DNA of 64,000 bases from Pogonophryne albipinna (GCA_028583405.1 JAPTMU010000093.1:331504-395503); one strand, 5' to 3'; shown: positions 23,073 to 35,920, counted from the stretch's first letter. The notes: generated by a model not told the origin, from the sequence alone. Translations and numbers: made by a program.

Positions 23073-26000
23073 TCAGGCTTTCTTCGGACACGCCCACTTC
23101 ACCAGCTCGTACACAACATACCCACTTCCTGCAATAAAAAGGAGAATCAAATTATATATTTGATTTCCAGGTTAAACAGATGATGGTTATAGAGAGACGG
23201 CACACACTCTGCAACTGAAAATATTCATATTATTCAATTAATATTGTTTTTTTAAAGAGGGATTGGTTGCTCCATTTTATATCAAAAATTATTAATACAA
23301 AGATAAATCCACATGCACATCCGACAGTCTGATTCCAGAACAACATTCAAAACCCACCTGTTCAAACTGGCATTTTCTTTATAAACTGTACCCTGTGTCC
23401 TTCTGTGTCCTTCTATAGTCCATTTCCTGTTGTCTTGTCTTACCCCGGCTGATACTTCACTAAATCCACTGTTTTAATTGTTCCCTATATTGCCTCTATG
23501 CCCTGTAAGGTGTCCTTGGGTGTTATGAAAGGCTCCCCCCAAAATAAATGTATTATTATTATAAGTTTAAACAAATAATCTGCCATACAAATTAATAATA
23601 AAAATGCATGTACTTCTATAAACATAACGTGCACTGTTTTCTTACGCTACACACAACCACTTTGTTTTCCATTTGGTGCTAAATACAAAATATAGAAGTG
23701 TGCTGTTGTTTATTTGTTATTCTCTGAGCAGTGCAATAATTAAGGTCTAGAAAAAGCTACACATATGGGTAAACTACATTTTGTGTCATTAGTCTGCCTT
23801 AATATCTCCAGTTTTGAGAGTTGTCTACCTCACGAGCTCAGCCTCTAGATAAATAATGAGTGTCTGATTCTGCAGGAACTTTTTAAAGTAGAAGGAGATG
23901 TTTCCTCACCCAGGACGGTGAGGCCCATGGTGGCTCTGTAGAGCAGAGTGTCACCGACGCCGCCTTTTAAATGAATCGGCATCCCGTCGTCCTCCTGCAG
24001 AGACAAACATCAAATACACACAGTTAGATCTGCCAAAACACTGAGTGGAATACTTCAAATACACACAGTTAGATCTGCCAAAACACTGAGTGGAATACTT
24101 CAGATGCACGCCGTTAGATCTGCCAAAACACTGAGTGGAATACTTCAAATACACACAGTTAGATCTGCCAAAACACTGAGTGGAATACTTCAAATACACA
24201 CAGTTAGATCTGCCAAAACACTGAGTGGAATACTTCAGATACACACTGTTAGATCGGCCAAAACACTGAGTGAAATACTTCAAATACACGCTGTTCGATC
24301 GGCCAAAACACTGAGTGAAATACTTCAGATACACACTGTTAGATCTGCCAAAACACTGAGTGAAATACTTCAGATACACACTGTTAGATCTGCCAAAACA
24401 CTGAGTGGAATACTTCAGATACACGCTGTTAGATCTGCCAAAACACTGAGTGAAATACTTCAGATACACGCTGTTAGATCTGCCAAAACACTGAGTGAAA
24501 TACTTCAGATACACGCTGTTAGATTTGCCAAAACACTGAGTGGAATACTTCAGATACACACTGTTAGATCTGCCAAAACACTGAGTGGAATACTTCAAAT
24601 ACACGCTGTTAGATCTGCCAAAACACTGAGTGGAATACTTCAGATACACACTGTTAGATCTGCCAAAACACTGAGTGAAATACTTCAGATGCACACTGTT
24701 AGATCTGCCAAAACACTGAGTGGAATACTTCAGATACACACTGTTAGATCTGCCAAAACACTGAGTGGAATACTTCAGATACACACTGTTAGATCTGCCA
24801 AAACACTGAGTGGAATACTTCAGATACACACAGTTAGATCTGCCAAAACGCTGAGTGGAATACTTCAGATACACACCGTTCGATCTGCCAAAACACTGAG
24901 TGGAATACTTCAGATACACACTGTTAGATCTGCCAAAACACTGAGTGGAATACTTCAGATACACACTGTTAGATCTGCCAAAACGCTGAGTGGAATACTT
25001 CAGATACACACCGTTCGATCTGCCAAAACACTGAGTGGAATACTTCAGATACACACTGTTAGATCTGCCAAAACACTGAGTGGAATACTTCAGATACACA
25101 CCGTTCGATCTGCCAAAACACTGAGTGGAATACTTCAGATACACAGTTAGATCTGCCAAAACACTGAGTGGAATACTTCAGATACACACTGTTAGATCTG
25201 CCAAAACACTGAGTGGAATACTTCAGATACACACTGTTAGATCTGCTAAAACACTGAGTGGAATACTTCAGATACACACTGTTAGATCTGCTAAAACACT
25301 GAGTGGAATACTTCAGATACACACTGTTAGATCTGCCAAAACACTGAGTGGAATACTTCAGATACACACTGTTAGATCTGCCAAAACACTGAGTGGAATA
25401 CTTCAGATACACACTGTTAGATCTGCCAAAACACTGAGTGGAATACTTCAGATACACACTGTTAGATCTGCCAAAACACTGAGTGGAATACTTCAGATAC
25501 ACACTGTTAGATCTGCCAAAACACTGAGTGGAATACTTCAGATACACACTGTTAGATCTGCCAAAACACTGAGTGGAATACTTCAGATACACACTGTTAG
25601 ATCTGCCAAAACACTGAGTGGAATACTTCAGGATACACACTGTTAGATCTGCCAAAACACGTGAGTGAAATACTTCAGATACACACTGTTAGATCTGCCT
25701 AAAACACTGAGTGGGAATACTTCAGATACACAACGTTAGATCTGCTAAAACCTGAGTGATACTTCAGATACACACCTGTTAGATCTGCAAAACACTGCGT
25801 GAATACTTCAGATACACACTGTTAGATCTGCACTAAAACACTGAGTGGAAATACTTCACGATACACACAGGTTATGATCTGCCAAAACACTGAGTGGAAT
25901 ACTTCAGATACACACTGTTATATCTGCAAAAACACTGAGTGAATACTTCAGATACACTGTTAGATCTGCTAAAACCTGAGTGAGAATACTTCAGATACAC

Positions 26001-29000
26001 ACTGTTAAGTCTGCCAAAACACTGAGTGAATACTTCAGATACACACTGTTAGATCTGCCAAAACACTGAGTGAATACTTCAGATACCACACTGTTAGATC
26101 TGCAAAAACACTGAGTGGAAATACTTCAGATACACACTGTTAGATCTGCCAAAACCTGAGTGAAATACTTCAGATACACGCTGTTAGATCTGCCAAAACA
26201 CTGAGTGGAATACTTCAGATACACTACTGTTATATCTGCCAAAACCACTGGAGTGGAATACTTCATATTACACACTGTTAGATCTGCCAAAACGCTGAGT
26301 GGAATACTTCAGATACACACTGTTAGATCTGCCCTAACACGCTGATTGAAATACTTCCGATTACAACACTGGTTCGATCTGCCCCAAAACACTGAGTGAA
26401 ATACTTCAGATACACACTGTTAGATCTGGCCAAAACACTGAGTGAATACTTCAGATACACACTGTTTAGATCTGCCAAAACACTGAGTGGCATACTTCAG
26501 ATACACACAGTTAGTATCTTTCTTTTTTTTTTTTTTTGCCAAAACGCTGAGTGGAATACTTCAGATACACACATGTTAGATCGCCAAACACTGAGTTGGA
26601 ATACTTCAGATTACACATGGTTAGATCTGCCCAAACACTGAGTGAAATACTTCAGATACACACCGTTCGATCTGCCAAACCACATGAGTGGAATAACCTT
26701 CAGATACACAGTTAGATCTGCCAAAACACTGCGTGGAATACTTCAGATACACACTGTTATATCTGCCAAAACACTGAGTGAATATACTTCAAGATACACA
26801 CATGTTAGATCTGCCAAAACACTGAGTGGAATACTTCAGATACACACTGTTAGATCTGCCAAAACACTGAGTGAAATACTTTCAGATACACGCCTGTAGA
26901 TCTGCCAAACACTGAGTGGACTACTCAGATACACACTGTTAGATCTGCCAAAACACTGAGTGGAATACTTCAGATACACCTGTTAGATCTGCCAAAACAC
27001 TGAGTGGAATACTTCAGATACACACTGTTAGATCTGCCAAAACACTGAGTGGAATACTTCAGATACACACTGTTAGATCTGCCAAAACACTGAGTGGAAT
27101 ACTTCAGATACACACTGTTAGATCTGCCAAAACACTGAGTGGAATACTTCAGATACACACTGTTAGATCTGCCAAAACACTGAGTGAAATACTTCAGATA
27201 CACACTGTTAGATCTGCCAAAACACTGAGTGAAATACTTCAGATACACACTGTTAGATCTGCCAAAACACTGAGTGGAATACTTCAGATACACACGGTTA
27301 GATCTGCCAAAACACTGAGTGGAATACTTCAGATACACACTGTTAGATCTGCCAAAACACTGAGTGAAATACTTCAGATACACACTGTTAGATCTGCCAA
27401 AACACTGAGTGGAATACTTCAGATACACACTGTTAGATCTGCCAAAACACTGAGTGAATACTTCAGATACACACTGTTAGATCTGCCAAAACACTGAGTG
27501 GAATACTTCAGATACACACTGTTAGATCTGCCAAAACACTGAGTGGAATACTTCAGATACACACTGTTAGATCTGCCAAAACACTGAGTGGAATACTTCA
27601 GATACACACTGTTAGATCTGCCAAAACACTGAGTGAATACTTCAGATACACACTGTTAGATCTGCCAAAACACTGAGTGGAATACTTCAGATACACACTG
27701 TTAGATCTGCCAAAACACTGAGTGGAATACTTCAGATACACACTGTTAGATCTGCCAAAACACTGAGTGGAATACTTCAGATACACACTGTTAGATCTGC
27801 CAAAACACTGAGTGGAATACTTCAGATACACACTGTTAGATCTGCCAAAACACTGAGTGGAATACTTCAGATACACACTGTTAGATCTGCCAAAACACTG
27901 AGTGAAATACTTCAGATACACACTGTAGATCTGCCAAAACACTGAGTGAAATACTTCAGATTACACCCCCAAAAATTAAAACCTAAATGCAGAACGTTTT
28001 CACTCATTGTTCCCTTTACAGTAAAAGCTGTTTGAGCCACGCTGCTCTTATTTCAGATGCTTTGAAAATCTGGTTTTATGGAGAAAGTGAGCATTTATTA
28101 ATAGTACATCAGACACCAAATTGACTGGAACATTCAAAAATATTCACTTTTCATATTAATGTATATTAATATTCATGTTTTTCTTCAAGATTAAACATCA
28201 GAAAACAGAAATTTCTTTTCCATCATCATTTTTGTGTAAATATGTAGAACTATGGGCAAAAGAGTTCTCTCCTGCTGATGTTCAGGTGTGTATCAGTATG
28301 TAGTGTCTCTACTTTAAAGAGTCCTCTCTGCTGATGTTCAGGTGTGTATCAGTATGTAGTGTCTCTACTTTAAGAGTCCTCTCCTGCTGATGTTCAGGTG
28401 TATATCAGTATGTAGTGTCTCTACTTTAAAGAGTCCTCTCCTGCTGATGTTCAGGTGTATATCAGTATGTAGTGTCTCTACTTTAAAGAGTCCTCTCCTG
28501 CTGATGTTCAGGTGTATATCAGTATGTAGTGTCTCTACTTTAAGAGTCCTCTCTTGCTGATGTTCAGGTGTATATCAGTAGTGTCTCTACTTTAAAGAGT
28601 CCTCTCCTGCTGATGTTCAGGTGTATATCAGTATGTAGTGTCTCTACTTTAAAGAGTCCTCTCCTGCTGACGTTCAGGTGTAGATCAGTATGTAGTGTCT
28701 CTACTTTAAAGAGTCCTCTCCTGCTGATGTTCAGGTGTGTATCAGTATGTAGTGTCTCTACTTTAAAGAGTTCTCTCCTGCTGATGTTCAGGTGTATATC
28801 AGTATGTAGTGTCTCTACTTTAAAGAGTCCTCTCCTGCTGATGTTCAGGTGTATATCAGTATGTAGTGTCTCTACTTTAAAGAGTCCTCTCCTGCTGATG
28901 TTCAGGTGTATATCAGTATGTAGTGTCTCTACTTTAAAGAGTCCTCTCCTGCTGATGTTCAGGTGTTTATCAGTATGTAGTGTCTCTACTTTAAAGAGTC

Positions 29001-32000
29001 CTCTCCTGCTGATGTTCAGGTGTGTATCAGTATGTAGTGTCTCTACTTTAAAGAGTCCTCTCCTGCTGATGTTCAGGTGTATATCAGTATGTAGTGTCTC
29101 TACTTTAAAGAGTCCTCTCCTGCTGATGTTCAGGTGTATATCAGTATGTACTGTCTCTACTTTAAAGAGTCCTCTCCTGCTGATGTTCAGGTGTATATCA
29201 GTATGTAGTGTCTCTACTTTAAAGAGTCCTCTCCTGCTGATGTTCAGGTGTATATCAGTATGTAGTGTCTCTACTTTTAAAGAGTCCTCTCCTGCTGATG
29301 TTCAGGTGTATATCAGTATGTAGTGTCTCTACTTTAAAGAGTCCTCTCCTGCTGATGTTCAGGTGTATATCAGTATGTAGTGTCTCTACTTTAAAGAGTC
29401 CTCTCCTGCTGATGTTCAGGTGTGTATCAGTATGTAGTGTCTCTACTTTAAAGAGTCCTCTCCTGCTGATGTTCAGGTGTATATCAGTATGTAGTGTCTC
29501 TACTTTAAAGAGTCCTCTCCTGCTGATGTTCAGGTGTATATCAGTATGTAGTGTCTCTGCTTTAAAGAGTCCTCTCCTGCTGATGTTCAGGTGTATATCA
29601 GTATGTAGTGTCTCTACTTTAAAGAGTCCTCTCCTGCTGATGTTCAGGTGTGTATCAGTATGTAGTGTCTCTACTTTAAAGAGTCCTCTCCTGCTGATGT
29701 TCAGGTGTATATCAGTATGTAGTGTCTCTACTTTAAAGAGTCCTCTCCTGCTGATGTTCAGGTGTATATCAGTATGTAGTGTCTCTACTTTAAAGAGTCC
29801 TCTCCTGCTGATGTTCAGGTGTATATCAGTATGTAGTGTCTCTACTTTAAAGAGTCCTCTCCTGCTGATGTTCAGGTGTATATCAGTATGTAGTGTCTCT
29901 ACTTTAAAGAGTCCTCTCCTGCTGATGTTCAGGTGTATATCAGTATGTAGTGTCCCTACTTTAAAGAGTCCTCTCCTGCTGGTGTTCGGGTGTATATCAG
30001 TATGTAGTGTCTCTACTTTAAAGAGTCCTCTCCTGCTGATGTTCAGGTGTATATCAGTGTGTAGTGTCTCTACTTTAAAGAGTCCTCTCCTGCTGATGTT
30101 CAGGTGTATATCAGTGTGTAGTGTCTCTACTTTAAAGAGTCCTCTCCTGCTGGTGTTCGGGTGTATATCAGTATGTAGTGTCTCTACTTTAAAGAGTCCT
30201 CTCCTGCTGATGTTCAGGTGTATATCAGTATGTAGTGTCTCTACTTTAAAGAGTCCTCTCCTGCTGATGTTCAGGTGTATATCAGTATGTAGTGTCTCTA
30301 CTTTAAAGAGTCCTCTCCTGCTGATGTTCAGGTGTATATCAGTATGTAGTGTCTCTACTTTAAACTTGCAACACAGCATTAGAAAAACACCAAAAACATC
30401 CAAATTATGTTTCGATCATTCCTAGAAATGTATTTTTGCACTCACGTGTGGCGTATGCAATTTATTATAGATGCTACCGCACTCAAACACAGACTGACCT
30501 TTTAAAAAGATATGAAATTAAATGAAAAAGGTCACACAAAAGCTGTTCGTGCAGGCTGGGTTCAATCTTTGTAGGTGTAATAACAATATTGAAGCATTAG
30601 AGAATAAAAACCAGCCATAAAACTAATTTGTTTAAAATACAAGACACTTTGAAAGCTGCTTAAAATCATCAATATAATATTCTTTATCACACAATACTGA
30701 AGTGAAAATGATTACTAATAATCCTAATATTAGGCACTACCACACATGCAGATTTAGTGAAACACTGTTAGATTTGAAGTCACGTAACTTATCTTTGGAG
30801 CTAAAATGATTTCAGGGCTTCAGGAGAAGAACCACGGCTTAAGAGATGAAAAAAACCTCTAATTTCTCATTCAGAGGAGACAACAGGAAGCGTTAAAACC
30901 ACTTCCTGTCTAGAAAACCGCATGAACACACAACAAGGCTTTCAATGGTCCAATGCATTGATGCAGGGTTGTTTATACTTCCTAGGTTTGATACAGGCTA
31001 CAAGCAAAAGAATAATAATGCTAATCGAACTTAAACAAAACACTTCGATAGTCACAAAATGTGGTTCTTCATATCAGAAAACAACTGTTAATTAATATCA
31101 CAACAGAAATGGCGTACTAGTTTAGACAGCAAGAACCATAACTACTAAACAAAATGAAATGTATTACTGTTAACCTCACACAGCTCATTACATCAAAACT
31201 GGAAAGCCATTGAGTCTCCACTTCCATGAGGGGACAGAGGAAGTAAAAATACAACTTTGAAAAGGTTCCAGTAGAAACAGGAAGAACTTTACACATATAC
31301 CAACACAGTAAAACATGGTCTGGTGAAGTGGTTAAATGTGTCTGGGAGAGGATTAGGGCCACATGGGAACAAACATTTGACATCGGAGCAAAGGTGGTTT
31401 GAGATGTGAGAAAAAAAGTCTGAATTCTGCATTAAAAAGTCTGAATTCTGCATTAAAAAAGTCTGAATTCTGCATTAAAAAAGTCTGAATTCTGCATTAA
31501 AAAAAGTCTGAATTCTGCATTAAAAAAGTTCTGAATTCTGCATTAAAGAAAAGTCTGAATTCTGTATTAAAGAAAAGTCTGAATTCTGTATTAAAGAAAA
31601 GTCTGAATTCTGCATTAAAGAAAAGTCTGAATTCTGCATTAAAGAAAAGTCTGAATTCTGCATAAAAAAAGTCTGAATTCTGTATTAAAGAAAAGTCTGA
31701 ATTCTGCATTAAAGAAGTCTGAATTCTGCATTAAAGAAAAGTCTGAATTCTGCATTAAAAAAAGTCTGAATTCTGCATTAAAGAAAAGTCTGAATTCTGT
31801 ATTAAAGAAAAGTCTGAATTAAAAAAAGTCTGAAATCTGCATTAAAGAAAAGTCTGAATTCTGCATTAAAAAAAGTCTGAATTCTGCATTAAGAAGTCTG
31901 AATTCTGCATTAAATAAGTCTGAATTCTGCATGAAAGAAGTCTGAATTCTGCATTAAAGAAGTCTGAATTCTGCATTAAAGAAGTCTGAATTCTGCATTA

Positions 32001-34606
32001 AAGAAGTCTGAATTCTGCATTAAAAAAGTCTGAATTCTGCATTAAAAAAGTCTGAATTCTGCATTTAAAGAAGTCTGAATTCTGCATTAAAGAAGTCTGA
32101 ATCTGCATTAAAGAAGTCTGAATTCTGCATTAAAGAAGTCTGAATTCTGCATTAAAAAGTCTGAATTCTGTATTAAAAAGTCTGAATTCTGTGTTAAAGA
32201 AAAGTCTGAATTCTGCATTAAAAAGTCTGAATTCTGTGTTAAAGAAAGTCTGAATTCTGTATTAAAAAGTCTGAATTCTGTGTTAAAGAAAAGTCTGAAT
32301 TCTGCATTAAAAAAGTCTGAATTCTGCATTAAAGAAGTCTGAATTCTGCATTAAAAAAGTCTGAATTCTGCATTAAAAAAGTCTGAATTCTGCATTAAAG
32401 AAGTCTGAATTCTGCATTAAAGAAGTCTGAATTCTGCATTAAAAAAGTCTGAATTCTGCATTAAAAAAGTCTGAATTCTGCATTAAGAAGTCTGAATTCT
32501 GCATTAAAGAAGTCTGAATTCTGCATTAAAAAAGTCTGAATTCTGCATTAAAGAAGTCTGAATTCTGCATTAAAGAAGTCTGAATTCTGCATTAAAGAAG
32601 TCTGAATTCTGCATTAAAAAAGTCTGAATTCTGCATTAAAGAAGTCTGAATTCTGCATTAAAGAAGTCTGAATTCTGCATTAAAGAAGTCTGAATTCTGC
32701 ATTAAAAAAGTCTGAATTCTGTATTAAAAAAGTCTGAATTCTGTGTTAAAGAAAAGTCTGAATTCTGCATTAAAGAAGTCTGAATTCTGCATTAAAGAAG
32801 TCTGAATTCTGCATTAAAGAAGTCTGAATTCTGCATTAAAGAAGTCTGAATTCTGCATTAAAAAAGTCTGAATTCTGCATTAAAAAAGTCTGAATTCTGC
32901 ATTAAAGAAGTCTGAATTCTGCATTAAAGAAGTCTGAATTCTGCATTAAAAAAGTCTGAATTCTGCATTAAAAAAGTCTGAATTCTGTATTAAAAAAGTC
33001 TGAATTCTGTATTAAAAAAGTCTGAATTCTGTATTAAAAAGTCTGAATTCTGCATTAAAGAAGTCTGAATTCTGCATTAAAAAAGTCTGAATTCTGTATT
33101 AAAAAGTCTGAATTCTGTATTAAAAAAGTCTGAATTCTGTGTTAAAGAAAAGTCTGAATTCTGCATTAAAAAAAGTCTGAATTATGTATTAAAGAAAAGT
33201 CTGAATTATGTATTAAAGAAAAGTCTGAATTCTGCATTAAAGAAAAGTCTGAATTATGTATTAAAGAAAAGTCTGAATTCTGCATTAAAGAAAAGTCTGA
33301 ATTATGTATTATAGAAAAGTCTGAATTCTGCATTAAAAAAAAGTCTGAATTCTGTATTAAAGAAAAGTCTGAATTCTGACTTTAATCTCAGAGATTTTCC
33401 GAAGAGAAACTCCATTGATTTGTACTTTTGGTGTTATGCCAACAGATGTTTCTCATGCGGCCCTAACCCTCCTCCCTGGATGTGCCTCGATGCAGGGTGT
33501 ATAGTGGTCTGTGTACCTGGAACCTCTTCTGTTTCTGGGGGACCTGGTTCTCCAGCCGGCGCCCGGAGCTGCTGAAGGTCCTCCGAGCAACGCGCTGCAG
33601 CGCCTGGAAACACCAGGAGCAGGAAGAGTCGTTACAAACAGGAAGAGTCGTTACAAAACAGGAAGAGTCATTACAGCCAGGAAGAGTCATTACAGCCAGG
33701 AAGAGTCATTACAGCCAGGAAGAGGCATTACAGCCAGGAAGAGGCATTACAGCCAGGAAGAGGCATTACAGCCAGGAAGAGTCGTTACAAACAGGAAGAG
33801 TCGTTACAAACAGGAAGAGTCATTACAGCCAGGAAGAGTCATTACAAACAGGAAGAGTCGTTACAAACAGGAAGAGTCGTTACAAACAGGAAGAGTCGTT
33901 ACAGCCAGGAAGAGTCGTTACAGCCAGGAAGAGTCGTTACAGCCAGGAAGAGTCATTACAGCCAGGAAGAGGCATTACAAACAGCAGGACACAGACCAAC
34001 ACACTGAATAGGCTTTATTAAATAATGTTAAATCACATTCAATCAAATCTCATTCATTCCTGTGAGCATGGTCAAATGGAGACCACAGCCACAACACAAG
34101 ATGACCCTAACCCTACCCCGTGCAGACTGGATGACCCTAACCCGTGCAGACTGGAGTCCAATCCAGCACATGGACTACAAGGTCTTTGAAGATCTGGCAG
34201 CGTTCACTAAACACCAAACTAGTTGTTTTAGTGGCCAAATATACAGCAATGTCCAGATCAATTATTTTAAATAAAAGCTGATTGGGTTCTTGTATTAATA
34301 TCCTTCTTTAAGCATCTGTTACATAGTTTATTTGAAGCTGTCTTTTCACACTAACATGGTCTCATCATCGATAATAATGGGTATAATATATATATATTAA
34401 GTAAAGCTCGTAAAGCTACAGCGGAAGCTAAGCTAATGTAGCTCTTCTTCCTAACGTTTCTTTGACCCCTACATCAGTTGTAGTCTTCATTTAGCCGCGT
34501 CACTAACTCTCACACTGGATGTCTGCCTTATCAATTTATATATAATCCCACAAAGCAAATAGAGACTTTAAATAGAGAACAAACTTACAAATATTTGTCT
34601 GTTCAT
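23073..34606 (-). CDS. cox7a2: Cytochrome c oxidase subunit 7A2, mitochondrial
   Basis: Four coding exons on the minus strand, 34606-34589, 33603-33517, 23994-23910 and 23128-23073, join in frame with GT-AG introns into 81 residues (human COX7A2 has 83). Exon 1 encodes only MNRQIF; exon 2 completes an Arg/Ser-rich mitochondrial presequence and the conserved VPQKQKRFQ; exon 3 has EDDGMPIHLKGG and LLYRATMGLTVLG, the start of the single membrane helix; exon 4 ends CPKKA. The KQK-FQED and LLYRATM motifs are diagnostic of the family, and the sequence is closer to COX7A2 than to COX7A1. The protein is a small accessory subunit of complex IV in the inner mitochondrial membrane and helps determine dimer or supercomplex assembly. 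The start was chosen because it joins a consensus donor (gtaagttt). Intron 2 (23995-33516) is about 85% minisatellite. The gene is head to head with syncrip. Confidence 0.93.
23311..23565 (+). mobile_element. 3' end of an L2-type LINE
   Basis: The plus strand reads SRTTFKTHLFKLAFSL then stop (to about 23380), the usual C-terminus of L2-clade ORF2. A tail follows with gtgtccttgggtgttatgaa and ends in aaataaatgtattattatta. It is a 5'-truncated copy in cox7a2 intron 3, antisense to the gene. Confidence 0.75.
24009..27965. repeat. 45-bp minisatellite, about 88 units, cox7a2 intron 2
   Basis: The unit contains cacactgttagatctgcca and aacactgagtggaatacttc; period 45. It starts 15 bases upstream of the exon 3 acceptor. 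Because 45 is divisible by 3 and some frames lack stops, open frames of up to 402 codons appear on both strands; these are artefacts of period, not evidence of genes. Units differ mainly at a few fixed positions (cacac/cacgc, tggaa/tgaaa). 25630-26960 is full of single-base indels, unlike both flanks. Confidence 0.95.
27966..28260. other. Unique spacer between two arrays
   Basis: About 295 bases of AT-rich, non-repetitive intron 2 sequence. Nothing recognised. Confidence 0.6.
28262..30364. repeat. 57-bp minisatellite, about 37 units, cox7a2 intron 2
   Basis: The unit contains cctctcctgctgatgttcag and atcagtatgtagtgtctcta; successive copies of tgctgatgtt are 57 bases apart (for example 29464 and 29521). 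Homogeneity is high. A period divisible by 3 again gives long open frames on both strands (251, 382 and 386 codons). In the sense direction of cox7a2 each unit has a branch-point-like tactgat and a cag about 20 bases later. Confidence 0.95.
30365..31415. other. Unique part of cox7a2 intron 2
   Basis: About 1.05 kb without tandem repeats, coding exon or recognisable element. It separates the 57-bp and the 20-bp arrays. Confidence 0.55.
31418..33381. repeat. About 20-bp minisatellite, cox7a2 intron 2
   Basis: The unit aagtctgaattctgcattaa repeats about 95 times with length varying by the A run between units (AAA to AAAGAAA). Almost every unit has an EcoRI-type GAATTC. Variants ctgtatt, ctgtgtt and attatgtatt are clustered, which points to local expansion. 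Confidence 0.95.
33621..33995. repeat. 19-bp minisatellite, about 19 units, cox7a2 intron 1
   Basis: Units alternate between caggaagagtcgttacaaa and a form with gcattacagc. The array begins about 18 bases upstream of the exon 2 acceptor on the gene's strand. Plus-strand frames of 166-179 codons are artefacts. Confidence 0.9.
33996..34588. other. Proximal part of cox7a2 intron 1
   Basis: Non-repetitive apart from a duplicated 33-base-like block near 34100-34155 (gaccctaacc and gtgcagactgga). Nothing coding seen. Confidence 0.5.
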
Positions 34607-35799
34607 CTTTATTTCCGTCTGCAGTTGCCTCTCTATCAAGGACACGCGCAAATTACTTCCGCTTTTAGATCCGCGTTCTTCTTCTACGTGGAAATTAACG
34701 GCAGGCTTTATATATGCTGCGCGCTCTGCTGCCCCTCTCAGTCTTTAAGTGGAACTACACCCTCTAAATACAGTAGATACAGTGGATGGGTAGACAGATA
34801 GATGCCTGCTTATATTGTTTTTTTCCTGCTCATATTGTGTATATGGTGTTAAATCCTGCTCATATTGTGTATATGGTGTTAAATCCTGCTCATATTGTGT
34901 ATATTGTGTCAACAGAAAATTGGCCAATCAATAGTGTTTGTTTATTTGTCAGACAGTTTATAGATTTGTATCTTCACGGTCATCTGTATATTTGTCTTAC
35001 TCTCTAATGCTGCTTTTATTTCTATTTTGAGATGTTTCTATTTTAGAATGGTTTATTTCTGCTCTTTTAATTTGTTATTATGTGCAAAACCTTGTTTTGT
35101 TTTATGCTGCTGCAACAAAAACATTTCCAAAATTGGGATTAATAAAGTTAATCTTATTTTAGCTTAGATAGACAGACAGACAAACAGACAGACAGTATAC
35201 ACATAATACAATTTAAAATAAATGGCAAATAAAAACACATCAAATATAACACACTATAAAATATTTTGGATACATTTGGATGTTTTATGAAGAGCAAAAT
35301 AGTCATCACTACATGAACAGTATTTAATTTTACATTCTGTTCTTGTATATCTTATTCTATTTACATATAGACTCCTGCATTTACTTGGTCACTTACAACA
35401 TCCCCTGCATTATTTAGCTTATTTTATTTATTTATTTTCTGACATGTATATAGTTTACTTATGCATCACTTGCACATTGGTCGGCAACATAATATGCACT
35501 ATTTGCATTGCCATTTCTTGTAGCTACTGTGCTTATGACAATAATGCCTTTGAATCTAGAAATACTGCAGCAACAGAAAAATAGACTTATGCTACAGGAG
35601 AAGAAACATGTATGCATATGATAGTATTTAAATTACAGATGTAAAAACATATATAAATAGGATGGTATTTACATTTCTGATTCTGATCTCCCACCTATTG
35701 TACATTTTATAACCATATGTAAAACTGAGCAGCCCGTGAGAAGCGGCCCAGGAAACCCCGTACGTACAGTGGAACAGCAGAGATCGCGTCGTTACGTCT
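34607..35799. promoter_or_regulatory. Shared intergenic region of cox7a2 and syncrip
   Basis: About 1.2 kb between divergent first exons. Next to cox7a2 there is a GGAAG (ETS-type) core near 34660 and a TATA-like atataaag on the minus side near 34710; ETS/NRF-2 control is usual for COX genes. 34827-34912 holds three 30-base units with ctcatattgtgtatatggtg. 35090-35155 is a common fish repeat tail (tgctgctgcaacaaaaac, then attgggattaataaagt). The syncrip-proximal 100 bases are GC-richer. Confidence 0.45.
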
Positions 35800-35920
35800 T
35801 CGCCATTTTCTTTCACCGGGAGTAAAGAACCTGAAAAAGCACCGGGGATTTTATTTACCTTTTATTACCTGGAGCTCCTTCATCACGGCGGATCCGCATC
35901 GTGCAGGTTAGATCAGCGTG
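35800..35920 (+). other. syncrip: syncrip non-coding first exon
   Basis: GC-rich sequence with cgccattttc that ends atcagcgtg|gtgagt, a consensus donor at 35921. It lies 1.7 kb before the first coding exon on the same strand. The 5' limit is approximate. Confidence 0.6.

Noticed and set aside
23951..25655. Open frames of 402, 348, 198 and 173 codons on both strands
   Set aside because: They are produced by a 45-base tandem repeat; both strands are open at once and the proteins are 15-residue repeats without any domain.
28568..30425. Open frames of 251, 382 and 386 codons
   Set aside because: Same reason: a 57-base repeat with period divisible by three.
24009..33995. Regular repeats that might be taken for a CRISPR array
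   Set aside because: Units are contiguous with no unique spacers, the host is a vertebrate, and there are no cas genes.
34100..34160. CCCTAACCCT words suggesting interstitial telomere repeats
   Set aside because: Only two short occurrences inside a duplicated unrelated block; no (TTAGGG)n array.
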